NCBI GenBank assembly: GCA_947467375.1
Contig: CANIHL010000005.1
Coordinates: forward strand, 1-44,940
DNA length: 44,940 bases
Direction: 5' to 3'
From: Acidimicrobiaceae bacterium
GTDB taxonomy: Bacteria > Actinomycetota > Acidimicrobiia > Acidimicrobiales > Ilumatobacteraceae
The notes beneath the pieces were generated by a model that saw only the letters and a program-made list of their open reading frames with translations, was not told the DNA's origin and did not search any database. A program made the position numbers and the translations under genes. Of this stretch, positions 19,301 to 27,606 are shown in pieces (within the stretch, counting starts at the first letter, position 1; every line of letters begins with the position of its first letter).

Positions 19301-19716
19301 TACCTGAAGCAGCACTCAAGACAGTTTTTGAGGCCTGGTCAAAAGCGCGCCAAGACGTTCACCAAGAATGGTCAAAACTCACAGACTGGGCAAACTTGGA
19401 ACCACAAGTTCCAAAAGCCCTGCGAACCGCCATTGACCTTGTGCTGGAACATGGCCACAAGCTTTCTCAAGAAGAACAAGGCGATTTAATCAATCGACTC
19501 AATGGGCGTTGGGAACATGCGATTGTGAAGTCTGTGCGTGACATCCTCCGCGAAGAGACAGCTAGTGATATCGAGAAGGTTGGACTGTTGCAGAGGTTTG
19601 TTAAGGATGCAGGTCTTCCACTTCCAGTGAAGCCTGAGCCATTGCCAGCAGTGCGTATAGATGACATTCGCGTTGTTTGTTGGATGGCTGTGACTGCAGC
19701 TGCGCCAGTCCTTTGA
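16300..19716 (+). CDS. PLD-like nuclease domain fused to SNF2-family helicase
   Basis: PLD-like FLHGKAFIAEHPRMPAVLAGSSNLT; helicase motifs CDEVGLGKT, VVIDEAHNLRN, LLTATPVNNS, FDLPWNPMRLVQRHGRIDRIG; ATGA overlap with the methylase. Confidence 0.9.
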   Translation: MTDSKPFPPVFATNNPNTGETVAAEVNRMMKGLREELAQPPNLALATAYINPQGFALIADEVEQAPRVRILLGAEPDEPLQRRIDSGEDVSFEQVALDYENGLKRERDLVGFDAESDAAAKHLVKWLRFAEVGEPPRVEVRRFTKGFLHGKAFIAEHPRMPAVLAGSSNLTLAGLSLNRELNLGYPSGQYTELVVGWFNDLWDQAESFDLAAMYEARWSEHSPWVVFLRMLYELYGNQSNVSDERIELNVTEFQRDGIIRSMRILDELGGVLVCDEVGLGKTFIAGEIIRKVSQENRQKVLVVAPASLRNSMWEPFLKRFDFSRRVELVTYDDLRIGTKAEVQNFDDYAMVVIDEAHNLRNAKTQRASAVITLLGGEHPKKVILLTATPVNNSLWDLETLVKYFVKNDAQFLADGIPSIEDYIRRAQALDPETLSPEHLFSLMDKVAVRRTRRFIKKEYANDFITNNQGELVPIEFPTPSVHRLTYDLDIDSDDIVGRVIHALAVSEDENLVIRAGTHRDPSRLSLARYAPSVYLKTNDVDHLQITNVGLLRSGLLKRLESSTAALVATLTRLIASHQAFIKGIDAGYVITGDTLRDYVSSESDDLNEFLDLLDEVSADEVKDIKDFDGQALKRDVELDLVLLKELVELAKKRQKQGPDSKVEELLAHLSEIAEEAERPDKHGLSSEDRRKVIIFSTYTDTVEDLSNQVVDAVNKAKKGSPLAAYKGRIAPPVAGAQGSTAQTERAEILAGFAPITAGKIGENGVPESKNVFDVLITTDVLAEGVNLQQAGRMVNFDLPWNPMRLVQRHGRIDRIGSPHKKVVIGCFFPAENLDTLLKLEETLQRKIAYANAAIGTGTVIPDQKSDPNREVLFKDNTQDIKNIYNEDASLLLEAGGSGALSGEEYRRRLGRAMQGAYPREDVLNLPYGSGSGFVSTKIRQSGFVFCVKVGNHKAPWFRFVAADSTSWTPLNKADGSPWIDDDTLTCLIAADPGEREETQVIPEAALKTVFEAWSKARQDVHQEWSKLTDWANLEPQVPKALRTAIDLVLEHGHKLSQEEQGDLINRLNGRWEHAIVKSVRDILREETASDIEKVGLLQRFVKDAGLPLPVKPEPLPAVRIDDIRVVCWMAVTAAAPVL

Positions 19717-19976
19717 TTTCGTAATCAAGAACTATGTCCTCAGATGCATTGGGGTAGCGCTCACTAGCTATACGTGGATTCCCTCAGCTGTTCTAAGTTA
19801 AATGATATGAAAATGAGGACCTGTTTAAAGCTGGTTTGGCATCATGGGGTCTGTTAGTTACTTTGAGCCATACCATCAGGTGTGCTTGAGATGAAAGTCG
19901 CGGCGTTCGCTGGGGAAGATGATTAGTGCATGTGTACATTCATATAAGTGGCAGATAGCCGTAAAGCGAGGAAGCA

Positions 19977-20822
19977 ATGGAGATAAATGGATACCAAATA
20001 GGGCCAAAAGCCGAGCTCCACTGTGCTGAACTAGCAGATGAGAATCTTTTCTTGGCAAACCTGGCAGAAGCCAATCTCAGTCGAGCAAATTTGTACTTAT
20101 CTGTACTCGGCGGAGCAAACCTCTATTTAGCTGATTTATCAGACGCCAACTTAAGTTTTGCTGAATTGAATATGTCGAACCTCTGTATGGCGAACTTGAG
20201 TAAAGCGAATCTGTCTAACGCTGATATGGATTCAGCCAATCTCAGTAAGTGCAATTTGACGAATGCAAATTTGACAGAAGCGATAGGTGCAAGTAGTAAT
20301 TTCTCGCTTTCAAATATGGTCGATTCAAATCTGGCGAAGTCAATTTTTACAAAGTGTAATTTTGCTGATGCAAATATGGATGGAAGTAATTTATCCGGCG
20401 CTACTTTAGGGTTTTCGAATTTTACGAACGCGACTTTAATGAATACAAATCTGAGTCACGCGTACGTGGCTTACGTTAATTTCTCAGAAGCGAATCTAAC
20501 GGGCAGTAATCTAAGAGAATCATTGTGTAGTGGTGCAAACTTCACTCGAGCTACTGCGCAGAACACACGGTGGTCCAAGAGCGATTTGACATTTACGATA
20601 TTTGTTCAAGCAAATTTGATGGACTCAGATTTTGCAGGAACTGACTTCACAAACTCGAATCTTTCTGAGGCAAATCTCACGAATGCAAATTTGACGGGAG
20701 CCAATTTTCAGGAAGCGATTCTTGCCCATGCAAATCTTCGTGGCGCAAACATCTCAGGTGTTAATTTTGATGAAGCTGTATTGACAGGCGCAACAATGCC
20801 AGATGGGTCAACACACGACTGA
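19977..20822 (+). CDS. Cytoplasmic pentapeptide-repeat protein
   Basis: No signal peptide; ANLSRANLYLSVLGGANLYLADL-type repeats; C-terminus TGATMPDGSTHD. Confidence 0.85.
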   Translation: MEINGYQIGPKAELHCAELADENLFLANLAEANLSRANLYLSVLGGANLYLADLSDANLSFAELNMSNLCMANLSKANLSNADMDSANLSKCNLTNANLTEAIGASSNFSLSNMVDSNLAKSIFTKCNFADANMDGSNLSGATLGFSNFTNATLMNTNLSHAYVAYVNFSEANLTGSNLRESLCSGANFTRATAQNTRWSKSDLTFTIFVQANLMDSDFAGTDFTNSNLSEANLTNANLTGANFQEAILAHANLRGANISGVNFDEAVLTGATMPDGSTHD

Positions 20823-20868
20823 GCGCATCATAGAAAATGTGCAAAAAGCATTGTTTGCAGGCACAGTC

Positions 20869-21138
20869 CTACAGATGTTCTATGTAAACAACATTTAAGA
20901 AGAAGGGCTTATTCGAAGCAAGTTTCGGGTCTCGTGGTTCGATAACTCCATTGAGCCGAACTTCCGTCTGTGGCTGTAGGCGACTGAGTTCTTTGATTAC
21001 GGACTCATCGTGTGCGAAAGCAACAATTTCGCCTCCGTCTACTTCCAGGCGGACTATTGCGTAACTCCGTTTTCCTTTGAATTTGACCTCAGGTTTTACC
21101 AGAATATTTCCTTCGGCTTTCCAGTTGCATAATTTCAT
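20869..21138 (-). CDS. Small hypothetical protein, possibly OB-fold
   Basis: 89-aa ORF; SYAIVRLEV...VRLNGVIEP suggests an OB-like beta pattern (weak). Confidence 0.35.
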   Translation of the reverse strand: MKLCNWKAEGNILVKPEVKFKGKRSYAIVRLEVDGGEIVAFAHDESVIKELSRLQPQTEVRLNGVIEPRDPKLASNKPFFLNVVYIEHL

Positions 21139-21254
21139 CTAATTTTCCTTTTGTGTTTGATTGTTGATGTTGCTGTGATGGGATTATTGGCTATTTCGAG
21201 ATTTCTTAACCACTAAAACATTCAACTCATGTAAAAACGTTTGTGGGGGTGATG

Positions 21255-21725
21255 CTAAATCTTCAAAATCCTGCGAATCATTGCAAAAGCACCCTTCTTC
21301 GAATCATCGTCGAAGCATCCTTCTTCGAATTCACGCCAATCTTCTTCGAACTCTTCGTTGGTCATGAGGTGCTTATCGAGTCCGCAAGTGGCTTTGCCCA
21401 CTAGTTCAGACCGCCAGTACTCCTTAGGTCCAAGTGGGTGAATCTCTGCTAGTTCGTTTTGATATTCCAACTCAGCATCAGCTAATCCGTCGTGTTGAGC
21501 CATGTGTATCTCAGCTATAGATAAGTCGTCTTCCCATCGGCACACGTAAACTGGAACTGTATTCGTGTACCACCATTGAGGTTTGCCGCGTTTCATTAAT
21601 TGGATTTCAACTACGCCACTTCCGTCTGACCGTGGTGTGCCGATGCGTATAACTCCATCCTCTCCGTGGGCTGCATTTCCGATGAATTGTGGGGGGAGAA
21701 TATTGCGTACTGGATAATCATTCAT
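21255..21725 (-). CDS. Hypothetical protein
   Basis: 156-aa ORF; no family recognised. Confidence 0.4.
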   Translation of the reverse strand: MNDYPVRNILPPQFIGNAAHGEDGVIRIGTPRSDGSGVVEIQLMKRGKPQWWYTNTVPVYVCRWEDDLSIAEIHMAQHDGLADAELEYQNELAEIHPLGPKEYWRSELVGKATCGLDKHLMTNEEFEEDWREFEEGCFDDDSKKGAFAMIRRILKI

Positions 21726-21794
21726 TTCTGTTTCCTTAATTAGTTGTCTTTGGGGGTGTTGGATTTTTTGTGAGAGCTTTTGATTGCTTTGGGG

Positions 21795-22289
21795 TTACGA
21801 GGGATTTGGTATCAGCCCCATGTCCCTAGCTAGCCGTATTCGACGGGAAGCTGTGGGGTAGGAAATATTGAGTTCAGAGATGATTCTCTGATGAGGCGAC
21901 TCACCGTTTCTCTGTGCTTCAAAATAGAAATCTGCGACCTGTTGAACTTCGGCAACAGAGACTGATGGCTGGTGTTTATCAGCAGTTCTGAAGACATTTT
22001 TCTTTTCGCCGTGGATACGTCTTCCGTGGAACTCACGCACCTGGTCCTCAATTTTTCCCATGGGGAACTCACGTAAGAATCGAGCTGTGATTGGGGTTTT
22101 GTGATTGACCGCGCTTATGGAGATACCAGAAACCTGCGCTGAGTGCTCAAAGAATTTCCATTCAAATTCAACTGACCAGGAGTTTCCGTCCCGGTCAGTC
22201 CAAACGGCGTAGGCGTCTGGGCTCGTCTTGCTATTGGGCCCTATGTGTACTTTTATGCTCATAAATTTGTCCTTATCAGATTGCGTCAC
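21795..22289 (-). CDS. HTH-containing mobile-element-type regulatory protein
   Basis: C-terminal VADFYFEAQRNGESPHQRIISELNISYPTASRRIRLARDMGLI is HTH-like; internal Met at 22262 may be the real start. Confidence 0.5.
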   Translation of the reverse strand: MTQSDKDKFMSIKVHIGPNSKTSPDAYAVWTDRDGNSWSVEFEWKFFEHSAQVSGISISAVNHKTPITARFLREFPMGKIEDQVREFHGRRIHGEKKNVFRTADKHQPSVSVAEVQQVADFYFEAQRNGESPHQRIISELNISYPTASRRIRLARDMGLIPNPS

Positions 22290-22410
22290 ACCATGATAAA
22301 GAGTGAATCCAGAGCGCGCAAGTCCTGGTAGAAAAAATCAAAGAAATTTTGAACCCACTCTGACCACTTAAAATGGAGGAATTGACGGTCTTGACTGGTT
22401 GTACAGGCAA

Positions 22411-22596
22411 ATGGAGCTTGTTGGTCTTGCATCGCTCCAGGAAGCCGCTGACGCCTGCGGTTTAGACAAGGCAGCCCTGTGGCGTTACTTCAATTTTGAT
22501 GTACGTCCATCCGTTGAACGCTTGCCAAGCCTGTGCCGAGGGCTACAGGTTTCGCTAGACGAACTGCTGGTCGCACTTAACGTGCACATTGAATAG
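22411..22596 (+). CDS. Small XRE-like HTH regulator
   Basis: MELVGLASLQEAADACGLDKAALWRYFNFDVRPSVERLPSLCRGLQVSLDELL; ATG 22411 preferred over TTG 22399. Confidence 0.6.
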   Translation: MELVGLASLQEAADACGLDKAALWRYFNFDVRPSVERLPSLCRGLQVSLDELLVALNVHIE

Positions 22597-22740
22597 TTCG
22601 GCGCAAGTGCTGGATAAATTAAACCAAGAATTCTTCCCGCGTGATTTCCAATAGCTAAGCGGAGAACACCAAGCAACAAAGACCTCAGAAGTCCCGAGTG
22701 CATAGGTATATGCGGCGTCGACAACTCTGCTTAAGCTGCA

Positions 22741-23901
22741 TCAATACTTTAGACGACTTGATTCTCTAACCATGGGCCGTTTGCCTTTTTTGACTCTGGT
22801 CCCTGGCGCGCGCTTCTTCCTTGTCTTTCTGCGCTTCCAAAGCAAAGCATCAGCCTCAAGCGCCTGGATGAAGCTGCACGCTTTTTCGACGATTCTCCGT
22901 CCCTCTGCATAATCTCTCTTCTCTGCAGCTCTGTAGAACTTGCCAAGCCCATCTGAAAGGGAAGCCCGCAGCATGTCGTTGGGGTCAATGTCGCTATCCA
23001 GAAGGTGAAATTTTCCTGGTCTCACCTCAAATTTGTCAATCTTTCTAATAAAAGCTTTTGTTTTCGCGTTACAACTATGGCAAATGGCCCAGACCAGGTG
23101 TGGATGGTCTTTTCCTCCGAACTTGACAGGAGGGAAGTGTTCAACTTCTTTTGATTTTCGACCACATCGCACACACGGATTCTTCAAAAGCTTTTTACGC
23201 TCTATCGGGGTGAGCTTTCCCTCTCGAATTAGGTTCGAGTAAACACGTCTATCGATTTTCACCTCATGCCGAATACGTACTTGTCTTGCCTTTCCACCCG
23301 GGTGCCCGTCAACAAATACCTTTAGATTTTCTTCCCAGGATTGACTTCGGATGTAAAAGCCATCTGTATACGAAACAATTTTTGCTTCCACCATCTTCTT
23401 GAGGGCAGAGTCAATTGTTGACAGACTCATAAATTCCTGGAGATAGTTGACAAGGTCCACACGGCGAAACCTTTGCTTACGATAAACAAGCGCCCCTAAG
23501 ACCAAAGTTTGCCTGAAACCGAAAACACCGTGCCCCCATACAGGGGAGTTAACAAATTTGCTGACCAAACCCTGATTGCCGAAAAGACTTGTTGCAAAAG
23601 CCAGCCACTCTTCGTGTAGAGGTGAATTCGAAGTTAACTTCCTACCAGGTGAATAGCAAAGACCTTCTGTGTCTTCAACCTTCTGAGCTGTCAGCCATCC
23701 TTTTGCGCGTAGTTCTCGAAGGTCCTTAGAGAAATCCCCTCCCTTGCCTCTATTGAACAATTTGCGACCACTCCGCTGAGACAACTCAAAGGGATGTCCA
23801 ATACGAAACTCAGAGATGATAAACGCCAGGTAAATACGTTGAGTCGCAGCTGCTGGAGACTCTGACGGCAAAACAAGATTCGGTAGCTTCACCACACCCA
23901 T
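22741..23901 (-). CDS. HNH endonuclease-like protein with winged-helix-like N-terminal region
   Basis: CVRCGRKSKEVEHFPPVKFGGKDHPHLVWAICHSCNAKTK (CxxC, EH, CxxCN); basic C-terminal tail. Confidence 0.6.
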   Translation of the reverse strand: MGVVKLPNLVLPSESPAAATQRIYLAFIISEFRIGHPFELSQRSGRKLFNRGKGGDFSKDLRELRAKGWLTAQKVEDTEGLCYSPGRKLTSNSPLHEEWLAFATSLFGNQGLVSKFVNSPVWGHGVFGFRQTLVLGALVYRKQRFRRVDLVNYLQEFMSLSTIDSALKKMVEAKIVSYTDGFYIRSQSWEENLKVFVDGHPGGKARQVRIRHEVKIDRRVYSNLIREGKLTPIERKKLLKNPCVRCGRKSKEVEHFPPVKFGGKDHPHLVWAICHSCNAKTKAFIRKIDKFEVRPGKFHLLDSDIDPNDMLRASLSDGLGKFYRAAEKRDYAEGRRIVEKACSFIQALEADALLWKRRKTRKKRAPGTRVKKGKRPMVRESSRLKY

Positions 23902-24063
23902 ATTTCTAGCGGGAAATATAGATTCGGGGGTCTGAAAACCTCACCAATACTTCAGAACTGTAAATCGTCATCTACAAATGCGCTGAAGTTTGTATATCAC
24001 TCGTCAAATCTGGTTGGGTAGAAAAATACCCAAACAAAAGTGTGTAAATAGATTTAGTGAATA

Positions 24064-24555
24064 TCAGTGACCATCACCCGATACAGAATCAGGGTCGTAA
24101 GGGAACTGCTCAATCGCCTCATTGACAGAGTCGACCCAGTTGGCAAGATGCCGTTCAAAGGCTTCGAACGTCAAGAGTTGCTGAAAATTAGCTGACGAGC
24201 AGATACGCAATGAGAAGTACGGATATATGTAGAGCGGATTGTCCTCGTCGTCCAGCATGACGGTCATGACCGACTTATAGTGCTTCTGATTCCATTCGTT
24301 AGCAACGTGGTACGGATTTTCAGTTGTCGGGCGGTAACACACCAAGTCGAAGCCTTCGAACAACTGCGTATCAACATCGAGGAAGACATGCCAAGGTAGC
24401 CCGTCCTCGCTTTCATCACCGAGACACAAAACGGATTCACCCGAAAAACGCTCAATGCGCTCAATCTGCAGACTAAAGCCGCAATTGGAAAAGAGGTTGA
24501 GAAGCTCGTCGGCTGTAAAGATTTCTCGAAGGAGTTCGTGATTAGGTGTGCTCAT
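24064..24555 (-). CDS. YbjN-like protein
   Basis: NPYHVANEWNQKHYKSVMTVMLDDEDNPLYIYPYFSLRI parallels the protein at 10442. Confidence 0.55.
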   Translation of the reverse strand: MSTPNHELLREIFTADELLNLFSNCGFSLQIERIERFSGESVLCLGDESEDGLPWHVFLDVDTQLFEGFDLVCYRPTTENPYHVANEWNQKHYKSVMTVMLDDEDNPLYIYPYFSLRICSSANFQQLLTFEAFERHLANWVDSVNEAIEQFPYDPDSVSGDGH

Positions 24556-24731
24556 CTGTTCAACCTCAGTTGTGGGGCATTTCTTGTTCTCAAGAGGAAT
24601 ACTTTAGAAAACTCAGTATTTAGTAAAGAAATCAGACTTGGAATCTCATATCTGTGACTATCGATTGATTGTTAGATTGAGAAGCAGGCATCTTAATTAA
24701 TTCAGATATGCCAATACGGGAATAGGGGAAG

Positions 24732-27392
24732 ATGTACGTGGGAATTGAAATAGCACCTTATTTTGAATTTAGAACGGTCCAAATAGAGGCACGCGGTGGT
24801 CAAAACATTTGGTTAACCATTGAAGATGGGCTATCTGTTGTTTATGGACTAAACGGAACAGGAAAAACTACAGTGATTGATGGAATCAATCGACTGTTGA
24901 AGAGCAATTTAGACATTGAAATTGAAAAAGTAAACGGTAGAAATCTTGAATTTCAGCCTGGCAAGACTCGCGGATATTTTGGGTTTCCTGTCTCTCCTGT
25001 TTTATGCGAAATGGCACATGACGTCTATTTCGATTACAACCCGCAAGGTCTGGTGGCGCCATATAGGCGCGGGTTAAATCTAGAAAAACTTGGACTTCCA
25101 ATAGAGCGACTTGAAGACGACAAACAAGAATCAATCGTGAGGTTCAAATCTTGGTATCTGGATGAGTGGCTCGAAGAAAAGACACCTGAAAAGGCTAAGG
25201 AAGCTCGAGAATTAGGAAACTTGCGAGCAGTTTTCAATGAACGAACTGATTCATCCGATTCAGACAGTGACCGTGAAAAGCCCGTTACCGAGGAATTTTT
25301 AAATCTTGCTGTAGGTCTGCTGCTTGATGAAGCCGTGGATAGACAAGGCCACGCGTTTTTTAGTCCTTTCTCTACCATCTGTGAATTCATCGATAACCTT
25401 CGCACATCCATAAGTGACAAATTCACTAATTGGGAATTTTCAAAACCTAATCCAGATTATGCAAATGAATTAGGTCGCAAATATGGGATTGAGTTTGGAT
25501 TTGATGAATCCACTTTTTCTGATAGAGGGTTTGAAGGCAGCACAAGTTCGGAGCTTCTAGAGTTATACCTCTATCTACTTATTGAGAAATTTCACAGCGT
25601 CATTTCTAGAAAGATTGATGATGAAGAATGGTTTACAGACGATGATAAATGTAGTGAAGTTATCGGCAAGGGACTGCTGATTAGTGATTTAATACAAGAC
25701 ATATCTCGAATAGGGAAAATCGTTTTTGCGGCAATTCAAGAGTCGCTGTTTACTCCAGTGTTCTGGTTTGAGCCATCGAATAGGTGGAAGGAAAGTCGAA
25801 GATATGGCCTTTCACTGGACCTGTCGCTAGGTGTAGATGCCGGGAAAAAGCTCATTGAATTCAAAGAACTATTGAATGAGATTAAAACCTCCTTCGCATC
25901 TGAGGAGAACCAAGTTCAAAACAGCGCTCTGTTTCACGTGCTGCATGAATCAAATCTATTTACGCTGAACGATTTTGAAAGATTTGACAGTTTTGAAAAC
26001 GATTGGCCTTACATAAACATTGATTACGTAGAAGGAATTGGAGAATTAGAGGATTTCCCGGTAAGCATTGTCGATATTGCTCAACCGATTGATTTTGAGT
26101 CGGTGGCACAGAGCACGCTTTCTCGATTGATTACTGGCGAAGGCATAGAAGCCTCTTTCAGTTTGAATGGTTATCTCCGTGAAGCTGTCGTCGAGATACC
26201 CGATATCAACCTGGTGAAGGAATTCATGGATAGAGTCACAAACTTCCTGGTGAAATTAGATATCGGAATCATTCGATGCAGGTTTGAGTATTCAGAGGAT
26301 TTAGGCAAGTGGGTTAATGGGAGAGCTGCGGAATTTGTTTTTGAAACAGTTTCTACAAGAATGGGCGAACTTGAATATGGGATTCCATTTTCGCGATTAA
26401 GTGCCGCCCAACAGTATTGGACCCAAGCAGCATTTTGGCTAGTTTCTGCTGGCTCTTTAGATGATGCCTTCTTAGTTACGGCTGATGAGCCAGAAAGCGG
26501 ACTTCACGAAAGAGCGGTAATTCAGGTTTTTAACGAACTTTCGAAAACGAATTCTCCTTGTATCGTCACGTCGCATTCATCGAGGGCGTTGCGCCTTCCG
26601 AATGCAAAACTTTTACATCTTGAACGCACGATGGATGGTCGACTGTTGCTCGGAAGACCTTGGTTGGGCGATGATGTTGCGGCAGCCGCAGAGCGCTTAG
26701 GAACAACGACTTTCGACCTATTTGCGTTAAAGCGAGCTCTTGTGATTGTTGAAGGTTCTCATGACGTTGAGGTAGTTAAAGGCCTTGCTTCATTGCGGGT
26801 TGACGGAGCGTTACTTGACCAGTTGTTAATTGTTCCTGCACGGGGAGTGAAGAACGTTGCAACCGTTGCCGATTCGGTGGTAATTACAGAATTTACAAGT
26901 TTGCATGTGCTTGCAATCACTGATAATGGAAGAGCAGAAAAGCTAAAAGATTTCGTTTCGAAGGCTAGTGATGCCTTGCAAAATGGGGCTTCACCTGGGC
27001 AGGCGATAGCAATTTCAGGAATTAGAGAAGTCGATAGAGAAGCCACTTTTGAAGAGCGTGTAATGCATGATTTGATTGAGCGAGCGATACATCGCAGCAT
27101 GCTCCACCGCTTACACATTTACGCCTTACCTGCACAAGACATAGTCGACCTATTGCCTGAAAAATCGTTTGGTTTAGAAGGAACTTGGGATGAGTTGCGA
27201 GATGAGCATCGCAGCTTCCCTGTAAGAATGAGTTTCAAAGACTGGTTGAGACAGGAAAAGGGTGTCTCGGTGTCTGTGAAGAGTGTTAGAAAGGCATTCG
27301 ATTCGATAGATGCGCTCAGTGCGCCATTGCAAGAGATTCTGAATGAATTAGAAATAGTCTCATCTCTTAGCCCTCTCGAAGGGAACCAGTAG
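24732..27392 (+). CDS. OLD-like ATPase/TOPRIM nuclease
   Basis: Walker A VVYGLNGTGKTT, Walker B AFLVTADEPESGLH, VTSHSS, TOPRIM-like LVIVEGSHDVEVVKGL and VLAITDNGRAEKL. Confidence 0.75.
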   Translation: MYVGIEIAPYFEFRTVQIEARGGQNIWLTIEDGLSVVYGLNGTGKTTVIDGINRLLKSNLDIEIEKVNGRNLEFQPGKTRGYFGFPVSPVLCEMAHDVYFDYNPQGLVAPYRRGLNLEKLGLPIERLEDDKQESIVRFKSWYLDEWLEEKTPEKAKEARELGNLRAVFNERTDSSDSDSDREKPVTEEFLNLAVGLLLDEAVDRQGHAFFSPFSTICEFIDNLRTSISDKFTNWEFSKPNPDYANELGRKYGIEFGFDESTFSDRGFEGSTSSELLELYLYLLIEKFHSVISRKIDDEEWFTDDDKCSEVIGKGLLISDLIQDISRIGKIVFAAIQESLFTPVFWFEPSNRWKESRRYGLSLDLSLGVDAGKKLIEFKELLNEIKTSFASEENQVQNSALFHVLHESNLFTLNDFERFDSFENDWPYINIDYVEGIGELEDFPVSIVDIAQPIDFESVAQSTLSRLITGEGIEASFSLNGYLREAVVEIPDINLVKEFMDRVTNFLVKLDIGIIRCRFEYSEDLGKWVNGRAAEFVFETVSTRMGELEYGIPFSRLSAAQQYWTQAAFWLVSAGSLDDAFLVTADEPESGLHERAVIQVFNELSKTNSPCIVTSHSSRALRLPNAKLLHLERTMDGRLLLGRPWLGDDVAAAAERLGTTTFDLFALKRALVIVEGSHDVEVVKGLASLRVDGALLDQLLIVPARGVKNVATVADSVVITEFTSLHVLAITDNGRAEKLKDFVSKASDALQNGASPGQAIAISGIREVDREATFEERVMHDLIERAIHRSMLHRLHIYALPAQDIVDLLPEKSFGLEGTWDELRDEHRSFPVRMSFKDWLRQEKGVSVSVKSVRKAFDSIDALSAPLQEILNELEIVSSLSPLEGNQ

Positions 27393-27510
27393 GGTTTTTT
27401 GAGCTTTTCCTTTCGGACTTTTTGCCCACTATGCTCAGTAGCGCAAACTTGAGAAGCACTGCTGCGAAGGCTTGTTTACGAGGGTTGGCGTGAAATACAG
27501 AGGTAACTCT

Positions 27511-27583
<73 letters not shown>

Positions 27584-27606
27584 CAATCATGGGGGAGAAC
27601 TAGTTC

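Noticed and set aside
12272-19716. Calling the methylase/helicase pair canonical DISARM
   Set aside because: No DrmA-like or DrmB-like ORF is visible and the PLD is fused to the helicase, so only DISARM-like is supportable.
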